A DNA stretch of 64,000 nt from Uliginosibacterium sp036017065. Lineage in GTDB: Bacteria; Pseudomonadota; Gammaproteobacteria; Burkholderiales; Rhodocyclaceae. How positions within the stretch are numbered: position 1 is the stretch's first letter; every line of letters begins with the position of its first letter. The DNA lies in contig NZ_JAYXHR010000002.1 in NCBI RefSeq assembly GCF_036017065.1, positions 1-64,000 of the forward strand, in the 5' to 3' direction. The position numbers and the translations under genes were made by a program. This document shows positions 1 through 8,440 of the stretch, in pieces. Under the pieces are notes generated by a model, which saw only the letters and a list, made by a program, of their open reading frames with translations, was not told the DNA's origin and made no database searches.

Positions 1-222
1 TTACACACCCCTTTCAGATCGTCAAGCAATTTCGCAAATTATTTTTTACTGCTGAATTTGCTAACCGCCAACTTCCTGCCCCACTGCGAACCCGGCGCCG
101 CTTTCGCGACCCCCGCTTGCTCAGCAGCAGAGAGGCGAGATTATGGATAACGATTCAACGAAGGTCAACCCCTTTCTGCATCGCACCACAAGAAACCTGC
201 AAAACGGAACTATCGCCGGGCG
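1..222. other. Noncoding region upstream of rpoH
   Basis: No coding region is supported here: the minus strand is broken by in-frame stops within the first 60 bases and the plus strand has only short unlikely frames. The first 60 bases are AT-rich compared with the rest of the window. The stretch presumably carries the distal rpoH promoter, but I cannot point to a convincing -35/-10 pair in it. Confidence 0.5.
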
Positions 223-249
223 TTAGCACTCCATGTACGCGAGTGCTAA
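223..249 (+). promoter_or_regulatory. CIRCE operator (HrcA-binding site) upstream of rpoH
   Basis: Perfect inverted repeat TTAGCACTC, 9-base spacer, GAGTGCTAA. This is the full CIRCE consensus bound by the heat-shock repressor HrcA. It ends 62 bases before the rpoH start codon. A weak -10-like TAAGAT overlaps its right arm (247-252), which would place the operator over a promoter. It implies that sigma32 synthesis is repressed by HrcA; hrcA itself is not in this window. Confidence 0.95.
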
Positions 250-311
250 GATTGGTCGCACGGGGTGCCGAGGCGCCTCGTGTACATATGTAAGGAGCAA
301 GGAGGTAAGGC

Positions 312-1163
<852 letters not shown>

Positions 1164-1177
1164 CGGCGCGACCGCTT

Positions 1178-1223
1178 CAAATACAAACGGGGCCATGCTG
1201 ATGCATGGCCCCGTTTGTATTTG
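1178..1223. terminator. Bidirectional terminator between rpoH and cpxA
   Basis: Perfect 20-bp stem (arms 1178-1197 and 1204-1223) with a 6-base CTGATG loop. The outer ends are AT-rich (CAAATACAAA / TTTGTATTTG), so each strand has a T-rich run after the GC core. It sits between the convergent stops of rpoH and the sensor kinase and probably ends both transcripts. Confidence 0.9.
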
Positions 1224-1238
1224 GGAACAGCCGGAGCA

Positions 1239-2618
1239 TCAGGTCGGCGGAACCTCGGCCGCCGGAACTGGCAGGGCGATGCTCACGCGCAAGCCGCCGT
1301 CCCGCCGGTTGCGGGCGACGATGGTGCCGCCATGCGCCTCGATGGCACGCCGGGCGATCGCCAGCCCCAGGCCATAGCCCTTGCCTTCGCCGTGGCCGCG
1401 CACGAAGGGCTCGAAGATCTGCTCCAGCTCGCTCTCGCCCACGCCCGGCCCCTGGTCGCTGACGTCGATCAGCACGCGGCCGCCGCTGCGATCCTGTCTC
1501 AGCACGACCTCCACGACCGAACGTTCCGGCGTGTGCTGCAAGGCGTTGCGCACCACGTTGTCGAGCGCGCGATGCAGCAGTTCACCACGTGCCGGCATCA
1601 CCAACTCGCCGATGTTGCCGTCGTCGAAGCGGATCTCGCGCTGGGTGTCGGCGCCTTCGAAGCGCGCATCCTCGACCACCGTCGCCGCCAGTTCGGCGAT
1701 ATCCACGAAGTCCTGCCGCTCGGCCAGCGCGCCACCCTGTGCCGTGGACTCCAGGCGGGACAGGGTCAGCACCTCACCCACCAGTTCATTGAGGCGGTCC
1801 GCCTCCCGCTCGATGCGCGATAGCGCCGTATCCAGCTTGTCGGGCTGCTGGCGGGCCAGGCCCACCGCCACCTGCATGCGCGCCAGCGGCGAGCGCAGTT
1901 CGTGCGACACGTCGTGCAGCAGCCGCTCCTGTGAGCCCACCAGCTTCTGCAACTGCCCGGCCATGTGATCGAAATCGCGGCCGAGCTGGGCCAGTTCGTC
2001 ACGACGCCGGCCCATGCTGGCGCCGACGCGTGCGCCCAGCCCGCCCTGCGCCACCGTATCGAACGCATCACGCAGGTGCTCGATGGGGCGCGACAAGTGG
2101 CGCGCCAGCAAGGCGCTGACGATCAGGCTGGCCGCCAGCGCAGCGGCGAACTGGAACCAGGGGAGGTACGGCACATAGGGGTTGCGGGGCGTGCGGCGCA
2201 CGCGCGGGCTCTCCAATGGCGGCACGAACATCAGCAGCTCCTGCCCCTGCGGATCCTTCACGCTCCGCGCCGGGAACGGCAGATCGGCATGATCGCTGCG
2301 GATCCGCTCGACCAGCCCGGCCGGCAATTCGCGGCCCAGCAATTCCCGCCCCTGGGCATCGACGACCATCGGCGCCGGCAACTCCCAGTCCTTGCGGCCT
2401 GCCTCAGCCTGACGCAGGGCGGCCACGCCCCCCTGCTCTGCCAGCAGCGCGTACATGCGCAGCGAGAACTCCCCGCGCAGCATGACGCGCCCCTGCTGCT
2501 CGCGCTGCTCGTCCGCGCGCGACTGGTTGTACAGGTACACGCCGGCGGCCACCACGGCGCTGCCCAGCAGCAGGCTCAGCCAGAAGCTGAGGAAGATCTT
2601 CCAGAACAATCGATCCAT
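1239..2618 (-). CDS. cpxA: Envelope-stress sensor histidine kinase, CpxA-like
   Basis: 459-aa inner-membrane histidine kinase. TM1 is about residues 8-30, a periplasmic sensor about 31-150, TM2 about 153-172, then a HAMP linker, a HisKA domain with H-box HDVSHELRSPL (phospho-acceptor His239) and an HATPase with N-box around Asn358, G1 DQGPG (about 388) and G2 GYGLGL (about 414). The H-box region resembles Escherichia coli CpxA closely. It lies 14 bases after the response-regulator gene in the same operon, divergent from a Spy/CpxP-like gene. Both points support a Cpx-type pair that senses envelope protein misfolding; the actual signal is inferred. Confidence 0.85.
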   Translation of the reverse strand: MDRLFWKIFLSFWLSLLLGSAVVAAGVYLYNQSRADEQREQQGRVMLRGEFSLRMYALLAEQGGVAALRQAEAGRKDWELPAPMVVDAQGRELLGRELPAGLVERIRSDHADLPFPARSVKDPQGQELLMFVPPLESPRVRRTPRNPYVPYLPWFQFAAALAASLIVSALLARHLSRPIEHLRDAFDTVAQGGLGARVGASMGRRRDELAQLGRDFDHMAGQLQKLVGSQERLLHDVSHELRSPLARMQVAVGLARQQPDKLDTALSRIEREADRLNELVGEVLTLSRLESTAQGGALAERQDFVDIAELAATVVEDARFEGADTQREIRFDDGNIGELVMPARGELLHRALDNVVRNALQHTPERSVVEVVLRQDRSGGRVLIDVSDQGPGVGESELEQIFEPFVRGHGEGKGYGLGLAIARRAIEAHGGTIVARNRRDGGLRVSIALPVPAAEVPPT

Positions 2619-2632
2619 GCGGGTTCCTGTTC

Positions 2633-3322
2633 CTACTCCACCAGCAACTGGTAGCCGATGCCGCGCACGGTCTGGATCGGCGAGCGCGCATCACCCAGCG
2701 TGCCCAGCTTGTGGCGCAGGTTGCTGATGTGCACGTCGATGCTGCGGTCGTAGCGCGCCATCGGACGGCCCAGCGCAATCTCGTACAGCTCGTTCTTGCT
2801 CACCACGCGCCCGGCCTGGCGCGCCAGGGCTTCGAGCAGGCTGTACTCGGTGCTGGTCAGCTCCAGCACGCGGCCATTCCATTCGGCGCGCCGTTGCTCG
2901 GGAAGAATCTGCAGGGCGCCGAGGGCGATGTGCGTGCGCTCGCCCTCCGCCACCGGCGCGTCACCAGTGCGGCGCAGGATGGCGCGGATGCGCGCCACCA
3001 GTTCACGCGGCGTGCAGGGCTTGGGCACGTAGTCGTCGGCGCCCAGCTCCAGGCCCAGCACGCGATCGATGTCGTCGCCGCGCGCGGTCAGCATGATCAC
3101 CGGAATGCGGCTGCTCTGGCGGATGCGGCGCAGCGCCTCGATGCCGGACAGGCGCGGCATCATCACGTCCAGCACCGCGATGTCGTGCTGGCCGGTCAGT
3201 GCCTCCGCCGCGCCGGCCTCGCCGTCATGCGCGGTCTGCACCGCGAAGCCTTCGGCTTCGAGATATTCCTTCTGCATGGCGCACAACTCGACGTCGTCGT
3301 CGACCAGCAATACACGCGGCAT
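2633..3322 (-). CDS. cpxR: OmpR-family response regulator, CpxR-like
   Basis: 229-aa response regulator. The receiver has acidic pocket D8-D10, phospho-acceptor Asp52 (VLDVMMP) and Lys101 in the ADDYVPKP motif. A C-terminal winged helix (about residues 130-229) ends in the typical TVRGIGYQL. The run GLELGADDY followed by RELVARIRAILRR matches CpxR. A longer frame reaches 3373, but the ATG at 3322, preceded by a GGAGCAGG ribosome-binding site, begins directly with the conserved MPRVLLVDDD and is preferred. It is the first gene of the cpxRA operon and probably acts on the repeated GTAAA-type boxes in the divergent spacer (3391-3436). Confidence 0.87.
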   Translation of the reverse strand: MPRVLLVDDDVELCAMQKEYLEAEGFAVQTAHDGEAGAAEALTGQHDIAVLDVMMPRLSGIEALRRIRQSSRIPVIMLTARGDDIDRVLGLELGADDYVPKPCTPRELVARIRAILRRTGDAPVAEGERTHIALGALQILPEQRRAEWNGRVLELTSTEYSLLEALARQAGRVVSKNELYEIALGRPMARYDRSIDVHISNLRHKLGTLGDARSPIQTVRGIGYQLLVE

Positions 3323-3390
3323 CAATCCTGCTCCGTAAACGGTAGAACCCACGGTCGATGATACGACCCCCATTCCGGCACCAACACAGA

Positions 3391-3436
3391 TTTACAGCTC
3401 TTAACCTGTCTTTACATGCCTGCAACCCCTCTTTAC
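3391..3436. promoter_or_regulatory. Helically phased CpxR-box-like repeats between cpxR and spy
   Basis: On the plus strand TTTAC (3391), TTAAC (3401) and TTTAC (3411) recur at exactly 10-base steps, and a further TTTAC lies at 3432. Read on the minus strand this is GTAAA-N5-GTTAA-N5-GTAAA, a good match to the CpxR consensus GTAAA-N5-GTAAA. The position between the divergent cpxRA and spy-like genes fits autoregulation plus control of the chaperone. Confidence 0.65.
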
Positions 3437-3494
3437 GGGGGTGCCGCGCAGACTGCGTTCCACGGTGTCCGCCGTTACATACAAGGAGCTGACC

Positions 3495-4040
3495 ATGAAA
3501 CACAACACCATCGTTCGCCGCTTCCTGCTCGCCAGCGCCGTCGCCCTCGCCCTACCGGTCGCCGCCCAGGCGCAGGGCCGCGGGGATCGTCAGGCCGAAG
3601 GCTTCCATCCGGCCGCCATGCACGACGGTGCGCGCGGCGGCATACGGGGCCACGGCGAGATGACCGGCATGCGTGGCCTGAACCTCAGCGACGCGCAGAA
3701 GAAGCAACTGCGCGAACTGCACGACAAGCAGAGCGATGCCGCCCGTCCGAAGCAGCGCGCGCTGCGCGAAGACCGCATCGCGCTGGCGCAACTGACGCGT
3801 GGCGAGCAGTACGACGCCAGGCGCGCCGCTGAGCTCACCAGCAAGATCGGCAGCCTGCAGGGTGACCTGCTGCTGCAACGTATCGAATCGCGCCGTGCCT
3901 TCCTGGCCGTGCTGACCCCGGACCAGCGCACGCAGCTGCAGAAGAACATGGAGCAGCGCCACGACCATCGTCGCCAAGGCGCACCGGCCCGACGCGGCGA
4001 AGAGCGCGGCCCGCAAGGTGGCCCGCCGCCGCGCGTGTGA
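3495..4040 (+). CDS. Spy/CpxP-family periplasmic chaperone
   Basis: 181-aa secreted protein. The signal peptide is about residues 1-26 (cleavage after AQA). Two LTxxQ-type motifs are visible (LSDAQ and LTPDQ), the signature of the Spy/CpxP family of all-helical periplasmic ATP-independent chaperones. The C-terminus is rich in Arg, His, Gly and Pro and likely disordered. The start at 3495 follows an AAGGAG site; an in-frame ATG at 3441 lacks one and would bury the signal peptide. It is divergent from cpxRA across a spacer with CpxR-like boxes, so it is probably an effector or feedback arm of that system. Confidence 0.85.
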   Translation: MKHNTIVRRFLLASAVALALPVAAQAQGRGDRQAEGFHPAAMHDGARGGIRGHGEMTGMRGLNLSDAQKKQLRELHDKQSDAARPKQRALREDRIALAQLTRGEQYDARRAAELTSKIGSLQGDLLLQRIESRRAFLAVLTPDQRTQLQKNMEQRHDHRRQGAPARRGEERGPQGGPPPRV

Positions 4041-4089
4041 CCACGGCATTACCAGACTCCCCGCAGTGACGCTGCCGCTGGCAGCGATT

Positions 4090-4118
4090 GGGGCCGATGT
4101 TCGCATCGGCCCTTTTTT
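4090..4118 (+). terminator. Rho-independent terminator after the spy-like gene
   Basis: GGGCCGATG stem, TTCG tetraloop, CATCGGCCC, then six T residues (4113-4118). It lies 50 bases after the stop of the Spy/CpxP-like gene. Confidence 0.95.
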
Positions 4119-4232
4119 GTTCACGGTGCTGGCGCAAAACGACGACGCTCAGGCGCTTCGTCGCTCCCGCACAGCGGGGCAAGCGGGCATTTCGGCGCAT
4201 TCGGAAATGCTTGCAAGGCGGAAAGCCCGTGG

Positions 4233-4315
4233 CGTTCAACGGCTGCAAACGACGCTGGATTCCCGCTCGGGCAAGGCCCGGTTCAGCCTGAGCTTGTCGA
4301 AGGACGGGAATGACG
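4233..4315. repeat. REP-like element, composite type
   Basis: One half of the bipartite palindromic repeat: GTTCAAC, then GACGCTGGATTCCCGC, and a closing CGGGAATGACG. The usual 4-base hairpin loop is replaced by a longer stretch that contains CTGAGCTTGTCGAAGG. It is nearly identical in reverse orientation to the copy at 10253-10366. The rest of the 4119-4485 interval shows no gene that I can support. Confidence 0.75.
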
Positions 4316-4485
4316 AGGGTGGGTTGGCGGTCGTTCCACGTTTGGTGCACCTTGCTACGCACTCGTTGCTTCGCGGAGCACGGCAGCGCACTGAACACGC
4401 TCCAGCGCATCCCGAACAGCACGATGCGCGCGTGGAATGACAGACACGGAGGTCCCGGCGTGTGCGACGTACGCACTCCGCAACG

Positions 4486-5622
4486 TCAATCCAGCGTGCG
4501 CCGGAAGCGCTTCAGCCCCACCAGCATCACCGCCAGCATGAACAGCAGCAGCGGCCAGATCTCCGGCCACAGGTCGGGCAGGCCGTTGCCCTTCAGCATC
4601 ACGCCGCGGATCAGGCGCAGGAAGTGCGTCAGCGGCAACACCTCGCCGATCCACTGCGCCCAGTCCGGCATGCCGCGGAAGGGGAACATGAAACCGGACA
4701 GCAGGATGGACGGCAGGAAGAAGAAGAACGTCATCTGCATCGCCTGCGTCTGGTTGCGCGCCATGCTCGACATGGTGATGCCCACCGTCAGGTTGGCCGC
4801 GATGAACACCAGCACGCACAGCATCAGCAGCGTGAAGCTGCCGGCGAAAGGCACGTCGAACACGTAGCGCGCCGCCAGCAGGATCACCAGCACCTGCACG
4901 TAGCCGATGATGATGTAGGGCGCGATCTTGCCCACCATCACCTCCAGCGGCCGCACCGGCGTCGCCAGCAGGTTCTCCATAGTGCCGCGCTCCACCTCGC
5001 GGGTGATGCCCAGGCCGGTCATCATGATCAACGTCATCGTCAGGATGACGCCCATCAGCCCCGGCACGATGTTGTACTGGGTAATGCCATCCGGGTTATA
5101 GCGCTTCTGGATGCGCCACTCGAACGCGGGGGCGCCCGGTTGCAACGCCGCGAGCGGGCCCTTGAGGTCATGCGCCAATGCGGTGGTGGCGAGTTGCTGC
5201 ACGGCACCGAGTGCCGGGCCGGTGGCGCCTGGGTCGGTCGCATCCGCCTCCAGCAGCAACGCCGGGCGCTCACCACGTTCCAGCGCGCGCGCAAAGCCGG
5301 CCGGGATGGTCAGCGCGAACTGCGCCTGCCCCTGCGCCAGCATGCGGTCGGCCTGCGCATCGGTCACGTCGCTGGCGACGACACGGAAGTAGTCCGAGTT
5401 CTCCAGCGCGCGCACCAGGCTGCGCGTGTAGGTGCCCTGCTCATGCGCGACGATCACCGTCGGCAGGTACTTCGGGTCACCGTTGATGGCAAAGCCGAAC
5501 AGCGCCATCTGGATGATGGGAATGCCGATCATCATCGCGAAGGTCAGGCGGTCACGCTTGAGCTGGATGAACTCCTTGAGCATGACGCCGAGCAGGCGTG
5601 AGAGGCTGAAGGTGGATTGCAT
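4486..5622 (-). CDS. ABC-2 type transporter permease (YbhR/YhhJ-like)
   Basis: 378-aa inner-membrane permease. One TM lies near residue 30, followed by a periplasmic domain of about 130 residues and five to six C-terminal TM segments (about 180-370), the usual ABC2_membrane_3 layout. The EREVERGTMENLLATPVRP-type cytoplasmic motif conserved in drug and lipid exporters is present in close form (about residue 235). In the E. coli ybhGFSR arrangement such permeases follow the ATPase directly. Here the ATPase ends at 7460 and three unrelated genes plus palindromic repeats lie between. It may still be co-transcribed. Only one of the two expected permeases is present. Confidence 0.85.
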   Translation of the reverse strand: MQSTFSLSRLLGVMLKEFIQLKRDRLTFAMMIGIPIIQMALFGFAINGDPKYLPTVIVAHEQGTYTRSLVRALENSDYFRVVASDVTDAQADRMLAQGQAQFALTIPAGFARALERGERPALLLEADATDPGATGPALGAVQQLATTALAHDLKGPLAALQPGAPAFEWRIQKRYNPDGITQYNIVPGLMGVILTMTLIMMTGLGITREVERGTMENLLATPVRPLEVMVGKIAPYIIIGYVQVLVILLAARYVFDVPFAGSFTLLMLCVLVFIAANLTVGITMSSMARNQTQAMQMTFFFFLPSILLSGFMFPFRGMPDWAQWIGEVLPLTHFLRLIRGVMLKGNGLPDLWPEIWPLLLFMLAVMLVGLKRFRRTLD

Positions 5623-5641
5623 GGAGTGGTCCTCGTTACTC

Positions 5642-5723
5642 CGTCATCCCCGCGGAAGCGGGAATCCAGTGTCGTTCAACCCAACTACAACGTCGCCGGG
5701 TTCCCGCTTCCGCGGGAACGACG
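5642..5723. repeat. Bipartite REP-like palindrome, left of the GIY-YIG gene
   Basis: Two hairpins in opposite orientation. The first is CGTCATCCCCGC-GGAA-GCGGGAATCC, followed by a spacer that holds GTTCAAC. The second is GGGTTCCCGC-TTCC-GCGGGAACGACG. It has the same plan and size (82 bp) as the element at 6075-6157. The element ends 32 bases from the GIY-YIG stop codon. Confidence 0.85.
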
Positions 5724-5755
5724 TGGGTGGAGGCATGGCGACCACTATTCGTTGC

Positions 5756-6052
5756 TCAACCATTGATCGCCTCCCACAGGTCGTTCCAGTACGGATCCAT
5801 CTTCTCTACGAGTTCGATCTTCCAGTCGCGCTGCCACTTCTTGATCTGCTTCTCGCGCGTGATGGCCGACTCCATCGTCGCGTGCTGCTCGTACCAGACG
5901 AGGAGATGCACGCCATGGCTCGAAGTGAAGCCCGCCACCACATCGTTGCGGTGCTCCCAGGCACGCTTCACCAGATCGGACGTCACGCCGACGTAGAGCG
6001 TCCCGTTGCGCTCGCTGGCCAGCATGTAGACGCAAGGAGCACGCTCCCTCAT
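5756..6052 (-). CDS. GIY-YIG domain single-domain endonuclease-like protein (COG2827 type)
   Basis: 98-aa protein made of one GIY-YIG nuclease domain. The GIY position is VYM (about residues 8-10), YVGVT stands for the YIG motif (about 20-24), the catalytic Arg lies in DLVKR, followed by the family motifs EHR..., YEQHATMESAI and REKQIKKW. A GGAGG site precedes ATG 6052; a GTG one codon earlier is less likely. Family members nick or cut DNA in repair, recombination or homing, but the role of this small group is unknown. The gene is bracketed by near-identical palindromic repeats 32 bases after its stop and 22 bases before its start, an arrangement like a self-contained mobile unit. It lies inside the ybhFR-like operon. 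Confidence 0.85.
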   Translation of the reverse strand: MRERAPCVYMLASERNGTLYVGVTSDLVKRAWEHRNDVVAGFTSSHGVHLLVWYEQHATMESAITREKQIKKWQRDWKIELVEKMDPYWNDLWEAING

Positions 6053-6074
6053 CACACCTCCCTCACCCTCGCAC

Positions 6075-6157
6075 CGTCATTCCCGCGAAAGCGGGAATCC
6101 AGTGACTTTGATGTGGCGGTTGAACGACACTGGATTCCCGCTTTCGCGGGAATGACG
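6075..6157. repeat. Bipartite REP-like palindrome, right of the GIY-YIG gene
   Basis: Two hairpins in inverted orientation: CGTCATTCCCGC-GAAA-GCGGGAATCCAGTG, spacer with GTTGAACGACA, then CTGGATTCCCGC-TTTC-GCGGGAATGACG. The ends of this 83-bp element are perfect inverted repeats of each other. Partial or composite copies are at 4233, 5642, 10253, 24709, 36837 and 40035. Confidence 0.9.
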
Positions 6158-6178
6158 AGGTGTGGGGTTGTTCGATAC

Positions 6179-6841
6179 TCATATTCGACTGCCTTCGCAC
6201 AACGGCACCAACGCATGCAACTCCGTGGTCACAGCCAGCAGGTGCGCCGGTTCGTGCGCGGTCAGCTCTTCCCGCGAGCCATAACCCCACAGCACGCCTG
6301 CGGCGGACAGCCCGTTGCGGTGCGCCGCAATCATGTCGAACTCACGGTCGCCGATCATCAGTGCGCGCTCGGTGACGATGCCGCGCTCGCGCAGCTTCGC
6401 CATCTGCTCCCACTTCTCGATGTGGATATCACCACCATCGACGAAGCGGAAGTGCTGCGCGATGCCGAACAGTTCCAGGATGCGCTGTGCGAAGTCCGCG
6501 CGCTTGGAAGTGCACACCGCCATCGGCACACCTGTGTAGGCCAGCGCCTGCAGCGCCTCGGCCATGCCGGGGTAGAGGGTGTTCTCGGCATAGCCCACGT
6601 CGGCATAGCGTTCGCGGTACTTGGCGACCAGCTCCTGCAGGTGCGTCTCGTCGTCGCGGCCGGTGTAGGCGCGGAAGCTGTGGAACAGCGGCGGGCCGAT
6701 CCAGGGGGAATGCGCTTCGCGTGGCAGCGTGGCGTAGCCATAGTGCTCCAGCGCATAGTTGATGGAGCGACCGATGCCGTCGATGGGATCACTGATGGTG
6801 CCGTCGAGGTCGAAGAGAAGGTGATCGTACGAACGGGCCAT
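6179..6841 (-). CDS. HAD-superfamily hydrolase (Gph/YjjG-like phosphatase)
   Basis: 220-aa cytosolic HAD phosphatase. Motif I is FDLDGT (nucleophile Asp11, general acid Asp13), a helical cap follows (about 20-85), motif II is at CTSK, and motif IV is GDREFDM. The size and cap resemble phosphoglycolate phosphatase and pyrophosphatase-like members of COG0546, but the substrate cannot be told from sequence. It starts 3 bases after the upstream HEPN-like gene ends and so is likely cotranscribed. It is one of three genes that separate the exporter ATPase from its permease. Confidence 0.8.
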   Translation of the reverse strand: MARSYDHLLFDLDGTISDPIDGIGRSINYALEHYGYATLPREAHSPWIGPPLFHSFRAYTGRDDETHLQELVAKYRERYADVGYAENTLYPGMAEALQALAYTGVPMAVCTSKRADFAQRILELFGIAQHFRFVDGGDIHIEKWEQMAKLRERGIVTERALMIGDREFDMIAAHRNGLSAAGVLWGYGSREELTAHEPAHLLAVTTELHALVPLCEGSRI

Positions 6842-6844
6842 TCT

Positions 6845-7450
6845 TCAAGCGCCAGCAATTAGTCCGTCGGGATCAATTCTCAACCCGCAACGATTTGCCA
6901 TGCTCTCAACGAGTCTAAAGTTGACCGCCTTGGCAAGGCGCCCCGCCAACTGCGCCTCTTCAGGCGTCGCAAGTTCCGCCCGGTGCGCAACACGATTGCG
7001 CGCCTTCTGTGTTTGCATTACGTCGTCCCACATCGTGGAGACTCTTCCTCCCAATCGAAGGGTATGAAACTCAGTACCCAGATACTCACTGAAAAGTACG
7101 TTCAGCAGATCCTTGTATCGGTCTATCCCCGCTTGCCGGATCACTGCCTCAGAAATCAACGATGCCAAGGGTTCGCTATGAACTACCCCACAGATCACTG
7201 GCTCTAGGATGGCTTTCTTTATGCCTACTTCTATTGCGGTGGTGTAAAGCAAGACAGCGCTCGTTGGTGACGCGCTGACGACTCTGTCCCCCTCCGCGAG
7301 GAACGAGCGGCCCGGCTGAGCCAACGACCGATTGCCTAAGTAGAACTTGCGCAGCTGTTCCTCCGCGTGCTCATCGACTGCCTGCTGCGCAACTTCCTCT
7401 ACGAATTGACTGTATGCGGCATCTTGTTCTGCCTCTTCCCAAGTGATCAT
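6845..7450 (-). CDS. Hypothetical protein with HEPN-like Rx4H motif
   Basis: 201-aa predicted soluble protein without a signal peptide. I do not recognise a named family with certainty. It is mainly helical. A central segment (LLYTTAIEVGIKKAILEP) looks like a helix of HEPN-type proteins, and an RNRVAH motif (Arg-x4-His) lies at about residues 149-154; RxxxxH is the catalytic signature of HEPN ribonucleases. Base composition is more AT-rich than in the flanking genes, which suggests recent acquisition. It starts 9 bases after the exporter ATPase stop and ends 3 bases before the HAD gene. A defence or toxin role is only a guess. Confidence 0.55.
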   Translation of the reverse strand: MITWEEAEQDAAYSQFVEEVAQQAVDEHAEEQLRKFYLGNRSLAQPGRSFLAEGDRVVSASPTSAVLLYTTAIEVGIKKAILEPVICGVVHSEPLASLISEAVIRQAGIDRYKDLLNVLFSEYLGTEFHTLRLGGRVSTMWDDVMQTQKARNRVAHRAELATPEEAQLAGRLAKAVNFRLVESMANRCGLRIDPDGLIAGA

Positions 7451-7459
7451 CGCTCACCC

Positions 7460-8440
7460 CTAAGAAAAGTTATCCGTCGCCTGCCGCATCAGATGGATGA
7501 ACACATCCTCCAGCGACGGCTTCCCTGCTTCCCACTGCAATTCCCCCCGCGCCCGGTACGGCGCCAACGCCGTGTCCAGCGCCCCTTCATCCAACCCGTT
7601 CACATGCAGCGTGTTACCGAAGCGCGTGACCATCGTCACCGCGGGCAGCGCTTCGAGTTCGTGTGACAGCGCACCCACATCCGCACCGCTGACGTTGCGG
7701 GTGACGAAGCCGCTGCGTTCCACCAGTTCGGGCGGCGTGCCCATGGCGAGCAGCTTGCCGTAGGCGATGTAGCCGAGGCGGTGGCAGCGTTCGGCTTCGT
7801 CCATGTAATGGGTGGAGACGAGCACGGTGATGCCTTCGGCGGCGAGCTGGTGGATCTCGTCCCAGAAGTCGCGGCGGGCGCTGGGGTCGACGCCGGCGGT
7901 GGGTTCGTCGAGGAGCAGAAGTTCGGGCTCGTGCAGCATGCAGGCGGCGAGCGCCATGCGTTGCTTCCAGCCGCCGCTGAGCTTGCCGGCGAGCTGGGTC
8001 TGGCGGCTGGCGAGGCCGAGGCGTGCCAGGGCTTCGTCCACGCGCTGGCGGCGACGGTCCATGCCGTACATGCGGGCGACGAAGTCGAGGTTCTCGCGGA
8101 TGCTGAGGTCGTCGTAGAGGCCGAACTTCTGCGTCATGTAGCCGACGCGGCGCTTGATCTGCACGGCCTCGCGCACGACGTCGAAGCCCAGCGTGTGGCC
8201 GCTGCCGGCGTCGGGCGTGAGCAGGCCGCACATCATGCGGATGCTGGTGGTCTTGCCGGAACCGTTGGGACCGAGGAAGCCGTAGATCTCGCCGCGGTTC
8301 ACGCGCATGGACAGGTTGTCGACCACGGTCTTATTGCCATAGCGCTTGGTGAGGCCCTGCACGTCGATGACGATGTCGCGGTCCGGCGCGGAAGGCGCAG
8401 CCGTGGCCGGCACATCGATGGTCGAGGCAGAGGCGGTCAC
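7460..8440 (-). CDS. ABC exporter ATP-binding protein (YbhF-like)
   Basis: 326-aa ATPase of an ABC-2 exporter. Walker A is GPNGSGKTT, the signature is LSGGWKQRMALA, Walker B is LLLDEPTAGVDP, followed by the H-loop STHYMDEAERC. A C-terminal extension of about 90 residues follows, as in drug and efflux ATPases of the CcmA/YbhF group. The start is a GTG whose bases overlap the TGA of the upstream hlyD-like gene (GTGA), so the two are translationally coupled; the longer upstream frame overlaps hlyD and is rejected. It works with the membrane-fusion lipoprotein and, presumably, the permease at 4486-5622. Confidence 0.9.
   Translation of the reverse strand: MTASASTIDVPATAAPSAPDRDIVIDVQGLTKRYGNKTVVDNLSMRVNRGEIYGFLGPNGSGKTTSIRMMCGLLTPDAGSGHTLGFDVVREAVQIKRRVGYMTQKFGLYDDLSIRENLDFVARMYGMDRRRQRVDEALARLGLASRQTQLAGKLSGGWKQRMALAACMLHEPELLLLDEPTAGVDPSARRDFWDEIHQLAAEGITVLVSTHYMDEAERCHRLGYIAYGKLLAMGTPPELVERSGFVTRNVSGADVGALSHELEALPAVTMVTRFGNTLHVNGLDEGALDTALAPYRARGELQWEAGKPSLEDVFIHLMRQATDNFS

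Noticed and set aside
5432..6862. 476-codon plus-strand frame across the repeats, GIY-YIG and HAD genes
   Set aside because: It passes through two palindromic repeats and antisense to two well-supported genes; its SFPRKRESS-like pieces are just the translated repeat.
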